A stretch of DNA of 64,000 bases from Faecalimonas umbilicata (GCF_004346095.1 NZ_SLZV01000006.1:62001-126000), one strand, 5' to 3'. Positions 18,134 through 27,362 are shown, counted from the first letter of the stretch. The notes: generated by a model from the letters alone, not told the origin. Program-made: numbers and translations.

Positions 18134-19140
18134 CAATGGTAAGAGGAAGTCAGAGTATCTGTTTTCAGGAGGCGCCATATGTGATCAGCGCCGGGTCGAT
18201 TGTAGGGAAAAAAGAATTTGAAGGACCGCTCGGAAACCTGTTTGATATGTCGGGGGAGGACAACCTGTTTGGGGAACAGACATGGGAAGCAGCGGAGAGC
18301 AGAATGCAGAAGGAAGCGTGCGTTCTGGCATTGGAAAAAGCAGGAATTGATGCCAAAGAGGTTCGATATTTATACGGAGGAGACTTGCTGCGGCAGGGAA
18401 TTGCAACTTCCATGGGAGTGGAGGCACTTCAGATTCCTATGTTTGGACTTTATGGGGCTTGCTCTACTTCAGGGGAAGCACTTGCACTTGGATCTATGGC
18501 AGTGGCGGCGGGGTATGGAGAATACATGCTTGCGGTGACATCGAGCCACTTTGGAAGTGCAGAGAAAGAATTCCGATTTCCGCTGGCATATGCCAGTCAG
18601 AGGCCGCTGTCTGCCCATTGGACTGTAACAGGGAGCGGCGCCTTTTTAATAGGAAAGAAACGGAGTCATGTGAGAGTGTCAGGAGTAACCGTTGGAAAGA
18701 TTGTTGACTATGGGCTTAAGGATTCGCAAAATATGGGAGCATGTATGGCTCCGGCGGCGTGTGATACGATTTTGCAGAATCTAAAAGATTTTGGGAGACA
18801 GGAAAGCGATTATGATCGGATCATTACCGGAGATCTTGGATATGTAGGACAGACGATTTTGTTTGATCTTGTGAGAAAAAAAGGAAAGGATATCAAGCAG
18901 AATCATATGGATTGTGGAATGACAATCTTTGATCAGCAAAGGCAGGACACGCATGCAGGAGGAAGCGGATGCGGATGTGCGGCGGTGACACTGGCAGCAT
19001 ATATTCTTCCAAAGATTGAGAGCGGAGAATGGAGACGTGTGTTGTTTGTACCGACAGGAGCACTCATGTCAACAGTCAGCTTCAATGAAGGGGAAAGTGT
19101 CCCGGGCATTGCACATGGCATCGTGCTGGAACATTGTTGA
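18130..19140 (+). CDS. spoVAD: Stage V sporulation protein AD
   Basis: A 336-residue soluble thiolase-fold protein. SpoVAD binds dipicolinic acid at the spore inner membrane. Typical motifs are GACSTSGEALALG and GGSGCGCAAVTLA. It is coupled to spoVAC by a 4-base overlap. Confidence 0.95.
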   Translation: MTMVRGSQSICFQEAPYVISAGSIVGKKEFEGPLGNLFDMSGEDNLFGEQTWEAAESRMQKEACVLALEKAGIDAKEVRYLYGGDLLRQGIATSMGVEALQIPMFGLYGACSTSGEALALGSMAVAAGYGEYMLAVTSSHFGSAEKEFRFPLAYASQRPLSAHWTVTGSGAFLIGKKRSHVRVSGVTVGKIVDYGLKDSQNMGACMAPAACDTILQNLKDFGRQESDYDRIITGDLGYVGQTILFDLVRKKGKDIKQNHMDCGMTIFDQQRQDTHAGGSGCGCAAVTLAAYILPKIESGEWRRVLFVPTGALMSTVSFNEGESVPGIAHGIVLEHC

Positions 19141-19175
19141 TGAATTAGGAATGTGTGAGAAAGAGAGGAAACATT

Positions 19176-19532
19176 GTGGATTATGTCAAAGCATTTTTGG
19201 TGGGAGGATTGATCTGTGCACTTGTGCAGATTTTACTTGATCGGACAAAATTGATGCCGGGGAGAGTGATGGTATTGCTCGTGTGCTCTGGCGCGGTACT
19301 TGGATTTTTAAATATTTATCAGCCAATTGTTTCTTTTGCAAAAGCGGGAGCAAGTGTTCCGCTGCTCGGATTTGGAAATCTGTTATGGAAAGGAGTCAAA
19401 GAGGCAGTCCGAAAGGATGGTCTGATCGGCATTTTTACCGGAGGATTTACAGCGAGCGCTGCAGGAATTTCGGCGGCACTTGTATTTGGATACCTTGGTT
19501 CGCTTGTGTTTGAGCCGAAAATGAAAAAGTAG
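19176..19532 (+). CDS. spoVAE: Stage V sporulation protein AE (AEb type)
   Basis: A 118-residue membrane protein related to SpoVAC, motif SFAKAGASVPLLGFGN. The start is set at GTG 19176 because it follows AGAGAGG by about 7 bases and yields the usual DYVKAFLVGGLIC N-terminus; an upstream GTG at 19155 adds seven basic residues. It is the last spoVA gene; no spoVAEa or spoVAF is present. Confidence 0.88.
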   Translation: MDYVKAFLVGGLICALVQILLDRTKLMPGRVMVLLVCSGAVLGFLNIYQPIVSFAKAGASVPLLGFGNLLWKGVKEAVRKDGLIGIFTGGFTASAAGISAALVFGYLGSLVFEPKMKK

Positions 19533-19622
19533 AAAAATAGTAAAAAGATGTTGTTTTCTGTCGAATATAATGTTATGGTAAAAAGGTGAATTTAAAATGT
19601 ATTAGTTATGAGGAGGAAGCCT

Positions 19623-21263
19623 ATGGATTACACTGGCATTATTATTCCGTTTGTAGGTGGGCTTGGAATGTTCATCTACGGTATGCAGATTATGGCACAG
19701 GGACTGGAAAATGCTGCTGGCAATAAGATGAAATCTTTGCTCGAAGTTTTGACGAAGAACAAGTTTTTTGGGGTATTGCTTGGAGCATTTATTACGGCTG
19801 TGATTCAGAGTTCATCCGCTACAACTGTTATGGTTGTTGGTTTTGTAAATGCGGGAATCATGAACCTGACACAGGCAATGGGAGTTATTATGGGAGCCAA
19901 CATTGGTACAACTGTCACAGGATGGCTTGTATCGAGTGTGGAATGGGCAAAGATGTTAAGCCCGGCGAATTTGGCACCAATCGCAATTATTATCGGTGTG
20001 GTGATCATGCTGACAGGAAAGAGACGTTCCACAAAGGATATTTCAAGTATCATTGTTGGATTTGGTATTTTATTTGTCGGTATTTCTACAATGTCAGGAG
20101 CAGTTTCTCCACTGAAAGAATCAGAAGCATTTTGTAATATTTTTGTGACACTTGGAAAGAATCCATTCCTTGGAATTCTTGCAGGAACAATTGTGACAGC
20201 TGTGATCCAGAGTTCTTCTGCATCTGTCGGAATCCTTCAGAGTCTTGCAGCAGCAGGACTTGTTCCGATGAGTGCAGCAGTTTATATCATTATGGGACAG
20301 AACATCGGTACATGTGTGACAGCAATGCTTTCTAGTGTTGGAGCAAAGAGAAATGCAAAGACAGCAGCATTGATGCATTTGCTGTTCAATGTAATCGGTA
20401 CTGTGATTTTCAGTATTGTGGCAATTATATTCTTTACAGTTATGAATCCGGCTCTGGGAGAAAATTTGATCACCCAGACAGAGATCAGTACTGTTCATAC
20501 AATCTTTAATATCGGAACAACGGTATTGCTTTTCCCGGTATCCAACTGGATTATCACATTGGCAAAGAAACTTGGCCGTGTAGAAGAGTGTACACAGGAA
20601 GACGACGTTGTATTACTGGATGACAGAATGCTTCAGACACCAGGTATTGCATTACAGTCTACCGTGACAGAGATTGTAAGAATGGGAAATATTGTTGCAG
20701 AGACATTGAAAGAATCTAAGGAAGTACTCTTTACAAAGAGTGAAGAGACGATCAAAAGTATCAAGGAGAAAGAGTCTGTTGTAGATAAGCTTAGTGCAGG
20801 AATTACAGATTATGCTATTAAGATCACAGCACTTCAGGTCAGCGAGAAGGAACATCAAGATGTGGCACACTTACTCCAAGTCGTATCAGATATGGAACGG
20901 ATCTGTGACTACTGTGAGAACATTTCAGAGTATGCAGAGGCGATGCGCGATAAGAAGTTAGAATTCTCAGAAATTGCGACAGAAGAGATCAAACAGATGA
21001 TGGATGTCTGTGTGGAAAGTTATCTTTACGCAAAGGAGGCATTCTTTGAGAAGAATTCAGAGAAAGCAGTGAAGGTGATTGAGAAAGAAACACTTGCAGA
21101 TGATCTGGAGGTACGTTTGAGAAATAAACATATCAAACGTCTTGCAAATAATCAGTGTAATGCAGAGACGGGTATCTTCTATTTGGATACGCTCGTTTCT
21201 ATGGAGAGAATTTCAGATCATGCAAGAAATATTGCAGAAGAAATTATGAATCCGGAAAACTAA
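19623..21263 (+). CDS. Na+/phosphate cotransporter family protein with PhoU-like domain
   Basis: A 546-residue protein. Two inverted Na/Pi-cotransporter repeats each carry the QSSSA signature (QSSSATT and QSSSASV), followed from about residue 350 by a cytosolic PhoU-like helical domain. The architecture fits the YjbB/NptA-like group, which moves phosphate in or out with Na+. AGGAGG lies 6 bases before ATG 19623. It stands as a single gene with a terminator after it. It is distinct from the pst system at 28 kb; phosphate efflux or low-affinity uptake is inferred. Confidence 0.9.
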   Translation: MDYTGIIIPFVGGLGMFIYGMQIMAQGLENAAGNKMKSLLEVLTKNKFFGVLLGAFITAVIQSSSATTVMVVGFVNAGIMNLTQAMGVIMGANIGTTVTGWLVSSVEWAKMLSPANLAPIAIIIGVVIMLTGKRRSTKDISSIIVGFGILFVGISTMSGAVSPLKESEAFCNIFVTLGKNPFLGILAGTIVTAVIQSSSASVGILQSLAAAGLVPMSAAVYIIMGQNIGTCVTAMLSSVGAKRNAKTAALMHLLFNVIGTVIFSIVAIIFFTVMNPALGENLITQTEISTVHTIFNIGTTVLLFPVSNWIITLAKKLGRVEECTQEDDVVLLDDRMLQTPGIALQSTVTEIVRMGNIVAETLKESKEVLFTKSEETIKSIKEKESVVDKLSAGITDYAIKITALQVSEKEHQDVAHLLQVVSDMERICDYCENISEYAEAMRDKKLEFSEIATEEIKQMMDVCVESYLYAKEAFFEKNSEKAVKVIEKETLADDLEVRLRNKHIKRLANNQCNAETGIFYLDTLVSMERISDHARNIAEEIMNPEN

Positions 21264-21301
21264 ATATAAAATGCAAATAGGAGTTGCTGCAAAATAGATG
21301 A

Positions 21302-21333
21302 GGAATCACTATGGGGCAGTGACTCCGTTTTTA
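21302..21333 (+). terminator. Intrinsic terminator after the Na/Pi cotransporter
   Basis: Arms GGAATCACT and AGTGACTCC (one mismatch), loop ATGGGGC, followed by GTTTTTAA. Confidence 0.8.
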
Positions 21334-21390
21334 ATATACAAAATCAGAAAACGAAATCCGAAGAGTCCGTAATCTGTGGTATAATAAGAT

Positions 21391-21508
21391 ATGAGCAATA
21401 AATTAAAATACTACAAAAATCATACCGAATAAGGAGTTCTATTATTCTGAAATTATACTCAATAAAAAAGACTGGGAAGAGTATAAAAAGTGGGGCAATG
21501 AAAATTGA
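21391..21508 (+). pseudogene. Possible frameshifted mini-gene or small RNA
   Basis: In the 568-base stretch without a confident gene (21264-21831) there is TATAAT at 21380-21385. ATG 21391 opens 13 residues (MSNKLKYYKNHTE) ending at a stop. Removing one base near 21426 would join it to a coding-looking frame, NKEFYYSEIILNKKDW and EEYKKWGNEN, ending at 21508. A terminator follows directly. This could be a decayed small gene, a small protein with an unusual start, or a non-coding RNA of roughly 160 bases. The ATG lies at about the expected transcription start, which argues for an RNA or leaderless message. Confidence 0.3.
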
Positions 21509-21520
21509 AAAAATATTATC

Positions 21521-21552
21521 AAGAGCGCTTGGAAACAGGCTCTCTTTTTTTG
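21521..21552 (+). terminator. Intrinsic terminator of the 21.4-kb small transcript
   Basis: AGAGC and GCTCT arms around CGCTTGGAAACAG-type loop sequence, followed by seven T. A short stem but a long T tract. Confidence 0.6.
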
Positions 21553-21574
21553 AAACAGGCAGATATTAAACGCA

Positions 21575-21596
21575 TTAGTAACACGTTAGTAACAAA
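21575..21596 (+). repeat. Tandem TTAGTAAC direct repeat, 11-bp spacing
   Basis: TTAGTAACAC at 21575 and TTAGTAACAA at 21586 are in direct repeat one helical turn apart, a layout typical of OmpR-type response-regulator sites. It lies upstream of the MacB-like operon; the binding protein is unknown. Confidence 0.4.
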
Positions 21597-21669
21597 AGTG
21601 CCTGAAAACCTACTAAAATCGTGATATGAAATTAAGAAATTATTAAATATTTATAAATAAAAAATATTG

Positions 21670-21686
21670 TATGATATGGTATCATA
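21670..21686. promoter_or_regulatory. Inverted repeat TATGATA-TGG-TATCATA
   Basis: Perfect 7-base arms with a 3-base centre, 145 bases before the ABC ATPase start; it could be an operator or overlap a -10 element. Confidence 0.35.
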
Positions 21687-21831
21687 ATTTCAAGTGAGTG
21701 CAATGTTTTTTCTTTTTTACAGAATTGAGAGTATTATTAGGATATGGGAGTGCATGGATAGCTGGTCATATGGTGTGGAAGTGAAAGAAAAAACGCATGG
21801 ATTTGACCGATGCAGAGAAAGGAGCAGTGAA

Positions 21832-22569
21832 GTGAAGAAGATCATTGAGGCGAAACACTTGTTTAAGCTGTACCGTGTAGGAGACAGTATCGTGCGGGCA
21901 TTAAATGGCGTGAATTTTAGTATCTATGAAGGAGAGTTTTGTGCAATCGTCGGGACTTCCGGTTCAGGAAAGTCAACACTGTTAAATATGCTTGCAGGAC
22001 TTGAAAAACCAACCAAGGGTGAGGTGATTATCAATGGCGTTCATATGGAAAAGTTAAATGAAGATGGACTTGTAAAATTCCGCAGGGAGAACGTAGGTTT
22101 TATATTTCAGTCTTTCCATTTGATCGGGACGATGAATGCAGTAGAAAATGTGGCATTACCGCTGAGCTTCCGAGGGGTGCCAAAAAGTAAGCGGATGAAG
22201 ATTGCCAATGAGATGCTTGATCTTGTCAATTTGAAAAAGCATAAAAAGCATCTGCCGAATCAAATGTCGGGCGGACAGCAGCAGCGAGTCGGAGTGGCAA
22301 GAGCTCTTGTAGTGGATCCGAAGATTATTTTTGCAGATGAACCGACAGGAAATCTGGATTCGCATACGTCAGAAGAGGTGATGCGTTTGATGCAGAAAGT
22401 AGTTAAGGAGCAGAAGAAGACACTGGTAATGGTCACGCATGACAATCATCTTGCAGAGTATGCAGACAGAGTGTTCCATATTATTGACGGGGAGATTGTA
22501 AAGATCGTTGATAATCGGGAACAAGGGAAAGAAGAATCAGAAGAGAGTGGAAAGGAAAGAAAGCAATGA
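21832..22569 (+). CDS. ABC transporter ATP-binding protein, MacB/LolD type
   Basis: A 245-residue ATPase with Walker [10 protein letters not shown], signature [19 protein letters not shown], Walker [14 protein letters not shown] and the switch His in VMVTHDN. The MacB/LolD/FtsE subgroup works as mechanotransmission or export complexes with an FtsX-type permease, here encoded two genes downstream. The start is GTG 21832 with AAAGGAG 7 bases upstream. The frame extension to 21694 lacks a ribosome site and family resemblance. The stop overlaps the next start (ATGA). Confidence 0.92.
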   Translation: MKKIIEAKHLFKLYRVGDSIVRALNGVNFSIYEGEFCAIVGTSGSGKSTLLNMLAGLEKPTKGEVIINGVHMEKLNEDGLVKFRRENVGFIFQSFHLIGTMNAVENVALPLSFRGVPKSKRMKIANEMLDLVNLKKHKKHLPNQMSGGQQQRVGVARALVVDPKIIFADEPTGNLDSHTSEEVMRLMQKVVKEQKKTLVMVTHDNHLAEYADRVFHIIDGEIVKIVDNREQGKEESEESGKERKQ

Positions 22570-24113
22570 GAAGCAAAAAGAGATGGGCAGCATTCCTTCT
22601 CTGTGCAGCAATGGTGTTGCCTGCGGAAGTGTATGCAAAGGAACTGAATACAGAAAAGGAAATGATGACAACGGAAGAGGGACAAACGCAGATTGGTCTG
22701 GAGATGACATCCCAGATTGAAGGAAATGAAAGCGATGTCCTTCTCTACCGGGCGGGGGAGACAAAAAATTTATTATTAAATTTCACAAACACAGGAAATA
22801 CACCGTTGACTTGTGTCAACGTGACTCCGAGAGTAAAAGCAAATACAGACGCGTGGCCGTTTGAGATTGAAAACAAAAATTATACACAGACAGTGGATGC
22901 AATCGCACCTGGAGAGACAAAGTCGGTATCTTATGCATTTACTGCACGGCAGGATGTAGTATCTCGCTACTACAAATTGAAATTTGATCTGACATGCGCG
23001 GAAGGTACGATTTCGGAACAAAGTGTCTTTTTGAAAACGGATGTCAAAGAGGAAAACCAGAATCAGCAAGATCCAGGGCAGCAAAATCCTGACCCGCAAG
23101 ACCAGGGGAGTGGTGAACAAAATGGCTCTGTTTCTTATCCGTACGATGCAGGCGGAGTATATAATGGAGGAGAGGTTGTATCTGGCGGAGGTGAGACAAA
23201 GACAGGAGTGCCACGTGTTATCGTGTCCGGATTTAATACAGATCCGGCAGAGATTCCTGCGGGAAGTAACTTTAATCTGATTGTACATTTACAGAATACC
23301 TCTCAGGATACGGCTGTTTCCAATATGCTCTTTGAATTCAATGCTCCGGCGGAAGGCGCGGAGTCAAGCGGAGCAGCCCCGGCATTTCTTCCGGTTTCCG
23401 GATCCAGCTCTGTCTATTTGGATCATATTCCGGCAGGAGGGACGAAAGATATTGCGATTGCTCTGAATGCACGGGCAGATTTGCTTCAAAAGCCATACAG
23501 TATTGAATTGTCCATGAAATATCAGGATGGCAATGCAACACAGTATGAGGGACATGCGGCGCTTGCAATTCCGATCAAGCAGGCGGCGAGATTTGAGTTC
23601 AGTGAGGTGGAAGTCAGCTCGCCGGAAATCGCAGTCGGTGATGAAGCGAATATTATGTGCAATATCTATAATCTTGGACGTACTAAACTTTATAATGTAA
23701 AGGCGAAATTCGAAGGGGAAGGAATCAAAGGAAAAGAAGTATTTGTAGGTCATGTGGAATCGGGATCTTCTGCGGCTATTGATGGAATGGTAACTGGGGA
23801 GAAAGAGACGACCGGAGATGGCAGAATGAAGATGATCGTGACTTATGAAGATGAGGCAGGAGCTCCATATTCGACAGAACAGGAATTCCAGCTTCTTGTG
23901 ACTCCAAAACAGGAAGATGCAGGAATGGTATTTAGCCCTGAAACAGAGCCGGAAAAGAAAGGGTTTCCGATTCTGCCAGTTGGGATTGCAGTAGTGATAC
24001 TTGCGGGAGGGATTGCTGCGGTTATCATCGTAAAGAAGAAAAAACAAAGAAAGCTTCAAGAAGAGGAGGAGAGCTTGGCAGATGAGTTTGATAGACTTAC
24101 TGAGGATGAGTAG
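22566..24113 (+). CDS. Secreted CARDB/NEW3-like protein with C-terminal membrane anchor
   Basis: A 515-residue protein. A signal peptide lies at residues 1-25 (FLLCAAMVLPAEVYA). Two or three immunoglobulin-like CARDB/alpha-galactosidase-NEW3-type domains follow, with a Gln/Pro/Asp/Gly-rich linker (about 160-215), then one membrane helix near 457-480 and a charged cytosolic tail. Sequence such as LYRAGETKNLLLNFTNTGN is typical of COG1361-like extracellular domains. It lies between the ATPase and the permease with overlaps on both sides, so it is probably a dedicated extracytoplasmic subunit. Substrate unknown. Confidence 0.75.
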   Translation: MRSKKRWAAFLLCAAMVLPAEVYAKELNTEKEMMTTEEGQTQIGLEMTSQIEGNESDVLLYRAGETKNLLLNFTNTGNTPLTCVNVTPRVKANTDAWPFEIENKNYTQTVDAIAPGETKSVSYAFTARQDVVSRYYKLKFDLTCAEGTISEQSVFLKTDVKEENQNQQDPGQQNPDPQDQGSGEQNGSVSYPYDAGGVYNGGEVVSGGGETKTGVPRVIVSGFNTDPAEIPAGSNFNLIVHLQNTSQDTAVSNMLFEFNAPAEGAESSGAAPAFLPVSGSSSVYLDHIPAGGTKDIAIALNARADLLQKPYSIELSMKYQDGNATQYEGHAALAIPIKQAARFEFSEVEVSSPEIAVGDEANIMCNIYNLGRTKLYNVKAKFEGEGIKGKEVFVGHVESGSSAAIDGMVTGEKETTGDGRMKMIVTYEDEAGAPYSTEQEFQLLVTPKQEDAGMVFSPETEPEKKGFPILPVGIAVVILAGGIAAVIIVKKKKQRKLQEEEESLADEFDRLTEDE

Positions 24114-25515
24114 TGGAAATTTAAAGCGCAGAAAACTCAGGACTTTTCTGACTGTTCTCGGTGTGGTAATCGGTACAGCTTCCATTGTCGTGATGATTTC
24201 ACTCGGACTTGGCATGCAGAAATCCATGTATAAGCAAGTGGAGGAATCTGGTGGGATTACAAATATTGATGTCACTGGGAAGAATAATGGGGGAGGCGGT
24301 GTCATTGTCAGCAGTGATATGATGCATCAGGATCAGGAGTCGGAAAAATACATTACAGATGAGGCCATCAAAGAGCTGAGCAAGATAGAACATGTGAAAA
24401 TGGCGTCTCCGGTGTTGTCAATGTCAGCGATGATTCTCAAAGGGAATTATGAGGGATACATTGATTTGAGAGGAATGCGTCCGGAAGCATTGGAGGAGCA
24501 AAATATTCCACTGATAGAGGGGAGTCGTCTTCCAGAGACAAAGACATCCAATTTGGAGCTGATCATCGGTAATTTGATTCCTGAGATGCTTTATGAAAAA
24601 AATACAGGAAAAGGATATTGGGAAACCGGAAAACTGCCAGAAATCGATTACATGAAGGATTCTTTGTTCTTAATCTTAGATTCGGATGCATATTTGGCTT
24701 CCAAACAGAATGGAACAAGTTCTTTGGAACAGTCACTTGGTAAGAATGAAGGGCAGGGAGGAAACCAGGCAAGCGCAAAAGCGCCAAAAAAATATGTTGT
24801 CCATGCCAGTGGGATGGTGAAGGGAGACTTAAACACCTATAATTCACATTCTTATTATGTATATTGTGATCTGGATACGCTGATTGCTTCTTTGAAAAAA
24901 GAGTATGGAACGAAGCCGATTCCCGGGCAGCCGACGACAAAGTCTGGAAAGCCATATAAGGAATTTGTATACTCGTCCGCCTGTGTGCAGGTAGATGATA
25001 TTGATTATGTGGAGGAAGTGTCAGCCAAAATCCGAGAAATGGGATATACCGCGAACAGCAATGCAGAATATTTAAAAAGCATGCAGAGTCAGTTTGCGAT
25101 CATTCAGGCTGTACTTGGAGGAATTGGTGCAGTATCACTTCTTGTAGCAGCAATTGGAATTGCCAATACGATGATGATGTCAATCTATGAGAGGACTAAG
25201 GAGATCGGTGTCATCAAAGTACTTGGGTGCAGTCTGAAAAATATCAAACAGATGTTTCTGATCGAGGCTGGTTTCATCGGGTTGTTGGGAGGTGTGATCG
25301 GAAATATTTTGAGTATGCTCCTGTCATTTGGAATCAATACAATTGCCGGAAGCATGGGAAGTGCGATGGGATTTGAAGGAGACATTTCATATATTCCAAT
25401 TTGGCTTATTCTGGCTTCCCTTGGATTTGCAATTTTGGTCGGGATGGCAGCAGGATATTTCCCGGCGCTGCGTGCTATGAGGTTAAGTCCGCTTGCGGCA
25501 ATCCGTAACGAATAG
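24082..25515 (+). CDS. ABC transporter permease, MacB/FtsX type
   Basis: A 477-residue permease with the N-terminal helix of a MacB permease (LRTFLTVLGVVIGTASIVVM), a large extracytoplasmic MacB_PCD-like domain (about 45-330) and a three-helix FtsX domain at the C-terminus. It pairs with the ATPase at 21832 and overlaps the CARDB-like gene by 32 bases. AGGAGGAG is about 13 bases upstream of ATG 24082, rather far; the overlap suggests coupled translation. Macrolide, peptide or lipoprotein export are all possible for this family. Confidence 0.9.
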   Translation: MSLIDLLRMSSGNLKRRKLRTFLTVLGVVIGTASIVVMISLGLGMQKSMYKQVEESGGITNIDVTGKNNGGGGVIVSSDMMHQDQESEKYITDEAIKELSKIEHVKMASPVLSMSAMILKGNYEGYIDLRGMRPEALEEQNIPLIEGSRLPETKTSNLELIIGNLIPEMLYEKNTGKGYWETGKLPEIDYMKDSLFLILDSDAYLASKQNGTSSLEQSLGKNEGQGGNQASAKAPKKYVVHASGMVKGDLNTYNSHSYYVYCDLDTLIASLKKEYGTKPIPGQPTTKSGKPYKEFVYSSACVQVDDIDYVEEVSAKIREMGYTANSNAEYLKSMQSQFAIIQAVLGGIGAVSLLVAAIGIANTMMMSIYERTKEIGVIKVLGCSLKNIKQMFLIEAGFIGLLGGVIGNILSMLLSFGINTIAGSMGSAMGFEGDISYIPIWLILASLGFAILVGMAAGYFPALRAMRLSPLAAIRNE

Positions 25516-25525
25516 AAAAACTGGA

Positions 25526-25554
25526 AGAGAGGTGTAAAAAGCCTCTCTGTTTTT
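25526..25554 (+). terminator. Intrinsic terminator of the MacB-like operon
   Basis: AGAGAGG and CCTCTCT arms, 9-base loop, followed by GTTTTTA. Confidence 0.85.
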
Positions 25555-25674
25555 AGGTATGTACAAAATTTGTTGTTTCCATTAGAAAAGGCTTGTATTT
25601 TCCAGCGGTTTATCTCAAAATAAGAGGGAAGAAAAATGGCTGAGAAAAATAAAAAATTGAAATGAGGAATGAAT

Positions 25675-26187
25675 ATGAAAAAGGCATTGATCGTTGTGGA
25701 TATGCAAAATGATTTTGTAGATGGAAGTCTTGGAACAAAAGAGGCACAGGAAATCGTAGTAGCAGTGGAGAAGAAAGTAAAAGCTGCCCGGGAAATGGGG
25801 ACAGAAATTCTTTTCACAAGAGATACCCATGGAGAAGATTACCTTCAGACAAAAGAGGGAAAATCGCTTCCGGTTATCCACTGTGTCAAAGAAACAGAAG
25901 GCTGGGAGATTATAGACTGCCTGAAGCCTTATGCTGACAGAATTTTTGACAAGGAGACTTTTGGAAGCATTGCTCTGGCTGATTATGTTGCCGAGCAAGG
26001 GTATGAATCCATTGAGCTTGTCGGTCTCTGCACAGATATTTGTGTTGTGTCAAATGCGCTTCTCCTAAAAGCACGTCTTCCGGAGACAGACATTGTTGTG
26101 GATCGAAGCTGCTGTGCAGGAGTAACTCCGGAGAGCCACGAGGCGGCGCTGTCTACGATGCAGATGTGTCAGATCCAGATACTATAA
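25675..26187 (+). CDS. Nicotinamidase/isochorismatase-family cysteine hydrolase
   Basis: A 170-residue cysteine hydrolase. The catalytic triad fits Asp9 (VVDMQNDF), Lys93 (FDKETFGS) and Cys123 (GLCTDICV). The PncA-like context (FTRDTH, and CTDICVVSNALLLKA) suggests nicotinamide deamidation, but isochorismatase-like amidases share these motifs. The start at 25675 is preferred since GAGG is 7 bases upstream; ATG 25669 would be too close. Confidence 0.83.
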   Translation: MKKALIVVDMQNDFVDGSLGTKEAQEIVVAVEKKVKAAREMGTEILFTRDTHGEDYLQTKEGKSLPVIHCVKETEGWEIIDCLKPYADRIFDKETFGSIALADYVAEQGYESIELVGLCTDICVVSNALLLKARLPETDIVVDRSCCAGVTPESHEAALSTMQMCQIQIL

Positions 26188-26215
26188 CAGTTTTTGATGG
26201 CAGGAGATGAAAGAG

Positions 26216-26479
26216 ATGTTTCGATTATGGGGAAAGATATTTAAAGACAACCGGATGGTGCGCGATACAGTCATCTGTATTGAGGAGAAAGATACGAGGA
26301 CACATAAAATTTTCCGTGCATTAGATGAAATCTGTTACGAATTTGATCTGAGTAAACCAATTTGGCTGAATCATACAATCAGTGAATTTCAGAGACATGA
26401 CAAGGCAAGATTTTATCAGGATAATTTTGTGGACTCCATCGACTTTGACTATCTGGAAATTCATATTATTGAGGAGTAA
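26216..26479 (+). CDS. Conserved hypothetical protein, 87 residues
   Basis: A small soluble protein (starts MFRLWGKIFKDNRMVRDT, acidic end EIHIIEE) with no recognised domain. AGGAG lies 9 bases before ATG 26216; the in-frame ATG at 26207 overlaps that site. It follows the hydrolase by 28 bases and is likely co-transcribed with it. The composition and absence of low complexity suggest a real protein. Confidence 0.65.
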   Translation: MFRLWGKIFKDNRMVRDTVICIEEKDTRTHKIFRALDEICYEFDLSKPIWLNHTISEFQRHDKARFYQDNFVDSIDFDYLEIHIIEE

Positions 26480-26572
26480 AGAAAAGGACAGGGTGTGCTT
26501 ATCTTTCTTCTATGGAGAAAATGGGACAACATACGAAAAAGTATAAAGAATATTAAAAAATTGTGAAATTTA

Positions 26573-26600
26573 AGACAATTAAATCATCCTATGTTATAAT
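26573..26600 (+). promoter_or_regulatory. Candidate promoter of the alarmone synthetase
   Basis: TATAAT near 26595-26600 with an A/T-rich, weak -35 (TTAAGA-like) upstream, about 45 bases before the start at 26646. Confidence 0.4.
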
Positions 26601-26645
26601 AATTGTATCAAATGATTTTTCGGATACAAGGAGAGAAGGAACGTG

Positions 26646-27302
26646 ATGAGAACAGTGGTAAAAAATTACGAGGATGTGGATAGTTGGAAGACTGTCATGT
26701 TTTTGTACAATGCCGCAATGAAAGAAGTAGGAACGAAACTGGAAATATTAAATGATGAGTTTCAGCATGTACACAAGTATAATCCAATTGAGCATATTAA
26801 ATCTAGAATCAAGTCACCGGAGAGTATTGTAAAGAAGTTGAAGCGCTATGGACATGAGACATCCATTGAAAATATGGTTAAGTATGTCAATGACATTGCG
26901 GGGGTCAGACTGATCTGCTCTTTTACATCAGATATTTATCGGTTGGCAGGTATGATCGGGAATCAAAGCGATTTGAAAGTGCTGTCGATCAAGGACTATA
27001 TCAAGAATCCGAAGGAGAGCGGATATAAGAGTTATCATATGCTTGTTTCCGTACCGATCTTTTTATCGGACAGTGTTGTCGATACGAAGGTTGAGATTCA
27101 GATCCGTACGATCGCGATGGATTTTTGGGCAAGTCTTGAGCATAAGATTTATTATAAATTTGAAGGGAACGCACCGGAATATATCAGCAGAGACTTAAGA
27201 GAATGTGCGGATATGGTCTCGGCGCTTGATGAGAAGATGTTATCGCTCAATGAAGCAATCAAAGCGTGCCTGCAGGAATCGGAGCGGGAGAAGGAATCGT
27301 AA
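26646..27302 (+). CDS. Small alarmone synthetase (GTP pyrophosphokinase)
   Basis: A 218-residue RelA/SpoT-type synthetase domain protein without a hydrolase or TGS domain, like RelQ/YjbM. Visible blocks are YNPIEHIKSRIKSPESI (substrate-binding Arg/Lys), NDIAGVRLICSF, SGYKSYHMLV and VEIQIRTIAMDFWASLEHKI. It transfers pyrophosphate from ATP to GTP or GDP to make (p)ppGpp in stress. ATG 26646 is preferred over GTG 26643; GAAGGAA lies just upstream. It is monocistronic or followed by a hairpin. Confidence 0.92.
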   Translation: MRTVVKNYEDVDSWKTVMFLYNAAMKEVGTKLEILNDEFQHVHKYNPIEHIKSRIKSPESIVKKLKRYGHETSIENMVKYVNDIAGVRLICSFTSDIYRLAGMIGNQSDLKVLSIKDYIKNPKESGYKSYHMLVSVPIFLSDSVVDTKVEIQIRTIAMDFWASLEHKIYYKFEGNAPEYISRDLRECADMVSALDEKMLSLNEAIKACLQESEREKES

Positions 27303-27362
27303 TAGAATCTGAAAAGAATAGCAAATAGGAGTTGGCAATCGTTCCTGGAAATGATAAAATAA

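Noticed and set aside
18165-18427. Two minus-strand frames of about 80 residues antisense to spoVAD
   Set aside because: They mirror the codon structure of spoVAD and have no start signals.
23364-24305. 313-residue open frame on the minus strand
   Set aside because: It lies antisense to the CARDB-like and permease genes, has cysteine- and phenylalanine-rich unlikely composition and no ribosome site; it is a shadow of the coding strand.
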